From: Paraescarpia echinospica
Taxonomy: Eukaryota > Annelida > Polychaeta > Sabellida > Siboglinidae
Reading direction: 5' to 3'
Length of the DNA stretch: 64,000 nt
Assembly: GCA_020002185.1 (NCBI GenBank)
Contig: CM034535.1
Coordinates: forward strand, 67,988,318-68,052,317
The position numbers and the translations under genes were made by a program. Below the pieces are notes generated by a model. That model was not told where the DNA came from, ran no database searches, and saw nothing but the letters and a program-made list of their open reading frames with translations. Shown here piece after piece: positions 57,725-64,000 of this stretch (position 1 is its first letter; each line of letters opens with the position of its first letter).

Positions 57725-58546
57725 TTAATGTTTTACATGTTGGGCTAGACTAATCTGGAATGCATTCAGTGATGCACTTGATACACTGCTTGGAGGTAGA
57801 GAATTCCACTCTTTTATTGTGACTGGGAAAAAGCTGTTTCCAAATATGTTTGTCGAGTGCCTGCTTTGTACTAACTGTTTATTATGTTTACGTGAGCATC
57901 TGGTGTTGCGTTTGGTGTATTGATCTAGTGGGATATCTATGAGGTTATGTTCCATTTTATATAATATGCTAAGTCTTTGGGTTTTTATTCTTGATTGGAG
58001 GGTGTCCCACTGGAGATCTTTAAGGAGCTGTGTTACCGTTCCTGGCTCTCTAGAATAGTTGTTCTTACAAAATCTGGCGGCTTGTCTTTGGGTTCTTTCT
58101 ATGTGTTTGATATTTCTTAGGCAATGTGGATCCCATGATGCTGACGCATATTCAAGTATAGGGCTGGCAAGGGTTGTGTAGGCTATGGACTTGATTTGGG
58201 TTGGGCATTTCTTTAAATTTCTTCTAATAATTCCCAATGTCTGTTGTGCTTTTCTGTGACTGACTGAATTTAATGTATTTGATATATGTATGCCAAGATA
58301 ACAGTGTGATTCAACAGATTTAAGTTGTTGTCCGCAGAAGGTGTAGAGATTTGGTGTTGGTTTTCTTGAGGCTATTGTCATTGTATAACATTTAGTGGGG
58401 TTGAATTTCATAAGCCACGTGTCTTGCCATTTCTCAAGTTTGAGCAGATCGTTTTGGAGGACAGATGTGTCTTGGTCAGTTTTAATCGGTGAATATAACG
58501 TCTGCAAAAAGGCGAACAGTTGAGGAAAGATTGTCTGGCAGGTCAT
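57725..58546 (-). pseudogene. CR1-B reverse transcriptase, C-terminal part
   Basis: YSPIKTDQDTSVLQNDLLKL, KFNPTKCYTMTI, HCYLGIHISNTLNSVSHRKA, LGIIRRNLKKCP, LEYASASWDPHCLRNIKHIE, TIKEWNSLPPSSVSSASL: palm, thumb and C-terminus of a Jockey/CR1-type enzyme. Around 58500 the catalytic FADD reads FAD in a shifted frame, so it is inactive. Confidence 0.78.
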
Positions 58547-58846
58547 TTATGTAAAGTAGGAAAAGTAGGGGCCCCAGTACTGTGCCCTGTGGTACCCCAG
58601 AAATGACTTGAGTTGATGTTGACTTGGATCCATTTATAACAACCTGTTGGGTTCTTCCTGTAAGGAAGCTATTTATCCATGATGATATTGGACCTGTGAT
58701 GCCATAGTGTTTTGAGTTTGTGGATTAGTCTTTGATGTGGAACTTTATCGAATGCTTTGGTGAAGTCAAGGATGGCCATGTCTACAGATTTCTTCTGATC
58801 AAGTGATTTGCTTATTTAACAAGATTTAACAAGATTTAAAAGATTG

Positions 58847-58872
58847 CCATCCAGAGAATTAACTCTAAATGG
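58847..58872 (-). repeat. 3'-terminal hairpin of CR1-A, copy 2
   Basis: CCATTTAGAG and CTCTGGATGG pair over 10 bp. Two C-to-T changes relative to copy 1 become G-U pairs, so the stem is kept in RNA. Confidence 0.6.
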
Positions 58873-59079
58873 CAGGTGGACAAGGAAGCCCTTTGGCTTA
58901 TCGAGAGTCCAACCCTTTTATCTACATATATCCAGCCCTTCTGGGGTATGTGTCGATTTTATTTTTAAACATATTCACACTACTAGCACCCACACAATCA
59001 TCAGATAATCTGTTCCATTCATTCACAGTCCTTTGTGAAAATTAGAACTTTCTTACGTCTAATCTACACTGCTCCTTTA

Positions 59080-59862
59080 CTAATGTAACTTCATGTCCTC
59101 TAATCTTTCTATCTTTCTTAACTGAAAAAACATATTTCTATCAATATTTTCATAACCATTCAATATTTTAAACACTTCTATTTGATCTCCTCTCAATCTC
59201 CTGGTCTCTATTGTTGTTAAACCACATTCTTTTAGGCGTTTTTCATAACTAAGATCCCTCAGTTTTGGTATCATTTTAGTCGCTCTCCTCTGTACTCTTT
59301 CTAGCATATCTATGTCCTTCTTGCGGTATGGCCTCCACGCTTGTATACAATATTCTAAATGAGGCCTAACTATTGTTTTGAACAGCGGTATTATTAGTTC
59401 TTTTTCTTTATATGCTATATTTTGCCAAATCAATCCAAGGATTTGATTTCCTTTTGAAACTGCAATTCCACACTGCTCTGAAACCTTCATGTCAGCACTA
59501 ATTGTCAGCCCTAAGTATTTTTCTTTTACAGTACTACTTATTACAGTTCCCCCCATTGTATATTCTACATATTCGTTCCCATGTCCTGTGTGAAGGCATT
59601 TACATTTCCTAAAATTGAACAACATTTGCCACTTTTCAGACCATTTGATCAACCTGTCAAGATCATCTTGTAAATGCTGTCTATCTCCATCACTTTTAAT
59701 CCTTCTAAACACTTTTGTATCATCTGCAAATTTCAACACCTTGCTAGCTATATCATCGTCCAAATCGTTTATATATATATTAAGAATAATATAGGTCCCA
59801 GTACTGATCCCTGTGGAACCCCACTCAAAACTGATTTCCCGTTGTCTTCTGTCTTCTGTCAA
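59080..59862 (-). pseudogene. CR1-A copy 2 reverse transcriptase fragment
   Basis: 260 codons beginning at DRRQREISFEWGSTGISTG (shifted remains of the GVPQGS region), then INDLDDDIASKVLKFADDTK, LGLTISADMKVSEQCGIAVS, LERVQRRATKMIPKLRDL; truncated near LRKIERLEDMKLH. Confidence 0.78.
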
Positions 59863-60301
59863 TCAGCCATTTTTCTATCCAGTTAATTATACCATTTCCT
59901 ATACCATGGGCCTTTAGTTTAAGCAGTAATCTTTGATGTGGCACTTTGTCGAAAGCTTTTTTGAAAATGTCATGGATTGTTTGAATTAATTGTGTTTCAG
60001 TTGATCTTTTGTCACGGAAGCCATGTTGGTGGTCAATTAGAATGTGGTGCTGTTCAAGGTGTTTCATAATGTGACTATGGATGATGTGTTCAAGAAGTTT
60101 AGAAACCACAGGTGTTAAGGATATTGGTCTGTAGTTAGATGTTTCTGCTCTACTTCCTTTCTTAAAAATTGCTGTTACATTGACTTCTTTCCAGGTATTG
60201 GGGGCTTGTCCAGAGTCAACAGATGATTGGAAAATGTCATGTATTACTGGTGCTAGATGAGAGGCATATCTGTTTAAGAACCATGGTGGAATGTCTCATC
60301 G

Positions 60302-60895
60302 ACATCGGCAAAAGATGCAAAACTGTCAACAGCACATACACAAACTATGGCGGTGATTTGAAACATACACATCAACCACTTAGATATTCGTACGCCCAGT
60401 TGGTTTTTTTTTTTTTTTTGGTGGTATCTGGTGGTAGCATTGACAATGTAGTGGACCATACGCTTAAAACATCAACGTGATTAGCGGTCTACTCTCTTAA
60501 CATTGCACAAGGTGGTCATTTGCGCCATTGGCTACAGTTAGCGTGGCGCATATATAGTCTAGTCGGAAGAGTCAGCCCTATCGTGCACCCCCCGGAAATC
60601 AAATTATAATCGGCGTCTATAGATCGGAAAAAAATGCGTAGAAAACGATGAGCTATGTTAAAAAGTCGTCCGGATGTCCCACGTATCATTTTTATGCAAA
60701 TCAGTGCCGCCATTACCGAAAAATCGAAAAATCTATGTTTCACTATATATCAGCCAATATTGCAGATAACTGAACAAATAAGGTGTCTAGACACATGTTT
60801 TGAGGATCAAAGATCATAATAAAACTATTCTTGAAGTGACCACACGTGTCCGTGGCATACTAGTATGCAAATTCGTGTGAGATTGATCGCCTTTA
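60302..60895. other. Non-coding stretch, nothing recognised
   Basis: Contains a T-run at 60405-60419 and an ATGCAAAT octamer at 60694-60701. One R4 motif copy begins near 60708. Confidence 0.45.
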
Positions 60896-60898
60896 TTT

Positions 60899-60972
60899 TG
60901 CGGTAAGTCTTCTTTTCTCTCCGAAATGTAGGCTTGCGCATTGCAAGACAGCAGTGCACAGCGTGGTGATCA
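60899..60972 (+). repeat. Isolated 75-bp fragment of the L2-like LINE
   Basis: CGGTAAGTCTTCTTTTCTCT then CCGAAATG(T/G)AGGCTTGCGC to GTGCACAGCGTGGTGATCAG, nearly identical to 56118-56191 in the same orientation. Being internal to the endonuclease, it is not a normal LINE 3' fragment. Confidence 0.75.
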
Positions 60973-61029
60973 GTTGCCATTACCGAGAAATCGATTAAAA
61001 AAATATATATTGCAGATAAGTTGAGAGAG

Positions 61030-61712
61030 GGTGAGGGTTTTTGAGGGCAATAATTTCAAAAATAGTGTTATTTTAATGTTTTGTATTAGTGTTAATATTA
61101 ATGGTGGCTTCAATTTCCCATTCCAGATAAACAGTGGCGGTAGAAGTGGACATTAAGCCATCATCTCCAAAAGAAAAAGTGACCGGAGCGCAGATACTGC
61201 ACCCCAAACACTCTCCGCATACATGCTTCCTTCGTGTGCTATCCATGTCTGATCATGGTCGTTTCACACCCTTCAATGAAATCAAAGGAACTGCAAGTTC
61301 ACGACAATACCCTCGACATTCGACGTAATCGTCCCGTAGCGAGTATAAAATAACTAGATCGTGAGTCGCCTTTAGCGCGGCCTATTTATGCAACAGTTTT
61401 ATTGGCCTCGACAGATTCGACAAATAATTATAACGTGAACGAAAACGAATGAGAACATTCGTTGATACTCTCCGGTGTCCTGAACAAAGCGTAATTTATT
61501 ATGATATTCAACTAACTCCGGTTTCCCGAATATTGTGATTAATTCTGATGAAACCAAATCCGAAGATTGACCATTCTTCACTGAGTAAATCAAAATGGTC
61601 GTCTGTCTTCGATCTGAGTTATTTGGTTAGTCACTCCCTGTATGCTCACAGCTCTTTTTCAAACCATCACTTCCTCGGTGGTTACACAGGGAAGGTCGCG
61701 TCCTGAATGCTT
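61030..61712. other. Non-coding stretch, nothing recognised
   Basis: No exon recognised; short open frames only. Confidence 0.45.

Positions 61713-61713
<1 letters not shown>

Positions 61714-61796
<83 letters not shown>
61714..61796. repeat. (AC)n microsatellite
   Basis: Uninterrupted AC run of about 41 units. Confidence 0.97.
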
Positions 61797-61797
<1 letters not shown>

Positions 61798-62013
61798 CAG
61801 CAGCTGTTATCTCACGGATATATCACTTTGTTTTGGCCAGATTTCCTAGACAAAAACACGTTATATATAAACATGAAAATATGTAAGAAAATGTAGTTAC
61901 TCCAGCAAAGATCACTGTAACATGTTAACATATAAATTCTAAAGTGCCAGCACTACCGAAAATAATTTTAATTTTAGCTGTATTGCAAATAAGTTGACAG
62001 AGGGTTTTACCCA

Positions 62014-62365
62014 GTGACAGTGAGTGTGCGATCCACGGTCCGATAATGTCCGGCCCCGGGTGAGGTTCAGTTGTGGGAGTCGGACAGTGACAGTTGGTCT
62101 ATCGACGACGAAGACGTTACGCGACTTAATAATGTCGCATGGTGTTAATGTGGACACTGCGTCCCAATGTCGACGCACATCAAGTCGCTGTGCTGTAGGG
62201 AGATAGCTGCCGTACAGCACCGTATGACAGACCTTGCAGATGCCTGCATTACCGACTACGAGTATGAGTGACGACTTCTAAACGGTTTGCACCAACAGGG
62301 CGGTGTTGGAACTTGGTCTGTTGTCATTGTATGATTTGCGTGTTGATTCGACCAATAGCTAGTAG
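62014..62365 (+). other. Probable CpG-rich 5' UTR exon of a plus-strand gene
   Basis: CpG-rich compared with its surroundings, with a CCAAT box at 62352-62356 and a strong donor, TAGTAG followed by GTAAGTAC, at 62366. It would join the acceptor at 62880. Left limit unknown. On the minus strand a frame with VGNAGICKVCHTVLYGSYLP and DVRRHWDAVSTL is open from about 62278 to 61939; I do not recognise it, and it could be a divergent exon instead. Confidence 0.4.
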
Positions 62366-62880
62366 GTAAGTACTATGTAGTTCAACAGGTATCGAATAAT
62401 TATTCTAGCAATAACTATTTCAAACTTAAATAGAGCAATTATACTTGTTCCCACCTCAAATGTTCAGGTTCATTCTATCTTCGTAAAATACTATGTCTAT
62501 GATTTTCATCAAACCATTTTTGATCATTTTCTTAATAAACTTGCTTTTATTCTTGACAGGACATGTGCATCCTTTTTATACAGTTGTTTAATTCCTATTT
62601 AAAAGTGTTCAAGCAACTTGCTTAATTTATATAAAAATGTAGACAGGAGTTTTTAATACAATAAAAATGTTATATATATATTATGTGTGTGTGTGTGTTA
62701 TCAAGACCACATCATGAAATGTAGTCTTACAATCATAATTATTACAGCCCTTCACAAACAAATGAACCAATTCACTGAATTCATGATGCGATATTGATCA
62801 AACAAAGTTTTGCCAGTGTAACAATAATTAGAAGATAACGGTTGTTTATTATCAACTAATGCAAATAAATGAACTTTCAG

Positions 62881-63038
62881 AACATATCGATTGATTCGAT
62901 TAGCCGCATAACGTCACTTCACGTTGTGGTCAAGGGAAAGACTTGGAAAAGGCAACAGACATGTTATACCAGCCTGCACTGTATCCAGAAGCGAATGAGG
63001 TTTATGAAAATTTCAGCAATGGACATTGCACTATACAG
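62881..63038 (+). CDS. Probable first coding exon of an unknown gene
   Basis: Acceptor GAACTTTCAG at 62880 and a strong donor GTGAGTGT at 63039. The ATG at 62961 opens a frame, MLYQPALYPEANEVYENFSN then GHCTIQ, which reaches the donor in phase 0. An in-frame TAG lies upstream at 62901, so the ATG is a natural start. I do not recognise the protein. The gene would continue beyond the window; no second coding exon is obvious before 64000. Confidence 0.45.
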
Positions 63039-63039
63039 G

Positions 63040-64000
63040 TGAGTGTACAGTGAAAATAAAAACCCTGGACAAGTAAGATTTGATTGACCAAAAGGTAGAA
63101 TGAATTACTCGGTGCCTTCTTATCCAATTTTTGGAACAACAATGTGATATGTAGTGTCTTGCATGTTCCTGTTCATAATTCAATTTGTAATACTGACGCC
63201 AACATGAAATATATCAACAGTTTATTCATATGGAGAAAAAATTCACAAATAAATAAGACTACATGGCAGACTGTGCCAATGCATTAGTCAAATTCACACA
63301 CCAGTTTTCAATGTTTATTTCAGTTGATTCACTTCACACTGTGACACATTTTAATCTAACTGTATTACAATTTGGGTCTGTGCACATATAGTACATCAAT
63401 AAGTAACATGTTTATTGGTGATATGGGCCACCATTATGATCAAACATTGTGATAAAAAAAGTAATACATACAAAATATTCCATTACATTTCCAGTTTTAC
63501 ATATTTGTGGGTTTCAACTTTCAACACTAGGGGCATTTGTCAAGAAAACAAGTACTTATTATTCAAGATACAGATTCAAAGCTTGTAGTACTAGTTTCAA
63601 AATCTATCAAGTGCCTCCAAATGGATTCATTTAGATTTATGGCACTATATAGGTGTTCTTTTTATTATTAAGTACTTTTTGAGATGTTGTTTTGTGATAA
63701 TGTCAAATGTAATACTAACAATGAAGTATGAATATAAAAAAAAAACGTATAGCTGAATCCTTTGCTGCTTCATTAGTTTGTAGCACACAGTGTGATGTTT
63801 GAGAAATGGTGGTCTGTTGCAAAAAAACTCACTATAAGTAACATGTTTGGACTTGGTTAAACTATTCCAGTAAATTACATATACCCAAAGTTCCCTACAT
63901 TGAATAGTGTCTAATAAAACACATTGCATACCACAACTAGGATACAAGCTTTCAAGTGGATGTTCCTTACTTTAGGAGGTCCTATACAGTAGTGAGAATC
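63040..64000 (+). other. Probable intron, nothing recognised
   Basis: AT-rich sequence after the donor at 63039. No further exon, array or element seen. Confidence 0.4.

Larger units (their letters stand above)
58816..59974 (-). mobile_element. CR1-A copy 2, 5' truncated, nested in CR1-B
   Basis: Starts within RT motif A (FKKAFDKVPHQRLLLKLKAH), deletes the GVPQ region partly (near 59845), keeps KVLKFADDTKVFRRIKSD, and runs through the C-terminus to the 3' hairpin (58847-58872) and a doubled AACAAGATTT tail at 58818-58838. It is clearly more decayed than the copy at 30843-32915. Confidence 0.82.
57720..60299 (-). mobile_element. CR1-group LINE 'CR1-B', split by a nested insertion
   Basis: Minus strand. 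The upstream half, 60299-59975, encodes IPPWFLNRYASHLAPVIHDI to STETQLIQTIHDI; the downstream half, 58815-57720, resumes with KSLDQKKSVDMAILDFTKAF and continues to the C-terminus and stop near 57725. Between them lies CR1-A copy 2. Removing the insert joins the two halves within one continuous RT motif. CR1-B differs clearly from CR1-A in sequence. Confidence 0.75.
60708..62012 (+). repeat. R4 short motif, three copies
   Basis: CATTACCGA(A/G)AAATCGA followed by TATTGCAGATAA(C/G)TTGA-type sequence at about 60712-60772, 60972-61026 and 61952-62008, all same orientation; the last two continue with GAGAGGGT/ACAGAGGGT. The class is unknown. Confidence 0.5.

Overview
This is an AT-rich, repeat-laden window from the nuclear genome of an animal, most likely a marine invertebrate (a lophotrochozoan or non-vertebrate deuterostome; I cannot go further). 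The grounds are a multi-exon cyclin F gene with GT-AG introns, plus fossils of RTE-like, CR1-group and L2-like LINEs, tRNA-derived SINEs, pogo-, piggyBac- and hAT-type DNA elements and many minisatellites. There are no bacterial operons, CRISPR arrays or viral genes. Almost all short open frames are repeat sequence or shadows of exons.

The only complete gene is cyclin F (CCNF) on the minus strand, 51195 down to 36264. I assembled 14 coding exons by following splice sites and reading phase. All 13 junctions are GT-AG and in phase, giving 2463 nt (820 residues plus stop), against 786 residues in human. The order is F-box, linker with Sel1-like helical repeats, cyclin N box with MRYIL hydrophobic patch, cyclin C box, basic nuclear-localisation stretch and an acidic/Ser-Thr-rich tail. 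A CCAAT/CHR-type cell-cycle promoter lies just upstream. Its introns hold a 50-bp minisatellite that has copied the acceptor of exon 6 about 14 times, an 843-bp piggyBac-like element, a hAT-like MITE, a hAT-like transposase relic and several short arrays.

Layout: 0.46-1.84 kb, 32-bp minisatellite; 3.04-4.03 kb, pogo-like MITE with an expanded 17-bp array; 6.7-9.1 kb, polypurine and polypyrimidine tracts running into a 1000-N gap; 13.4-13.7 kb, SINE; 15.4-18.2 kb, 114-bp array; 20.8-21.0 kb, short pogo-like MITE; 22.05-22.16 kb, inverted repeat with hammerhead-like cores; 26.5-28.8 kb, dead RTE-like LINE; 30.8-32.9 kb, nearly intact CR1 LINE; 36.3-51.2 kb, CCNF; 53.9-57.1 kb, L2-like LINE; 57.7-60.3 kb, one CR1-group LINE split by another; 62.0-63.04 kb, probable start of a plus-strand gene leaving the window on the right.

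The strongest non-routine observations are the splice-acceptor minisatellite in CCNF, the array grown inside a pogo-like MITE, the nested LINE pair with a 3' hairpin maintained by G-U pairs, the paired hammerhead-like cores, and the single 114-bp repeat copy that keeps a reading frame the other copies have lost.
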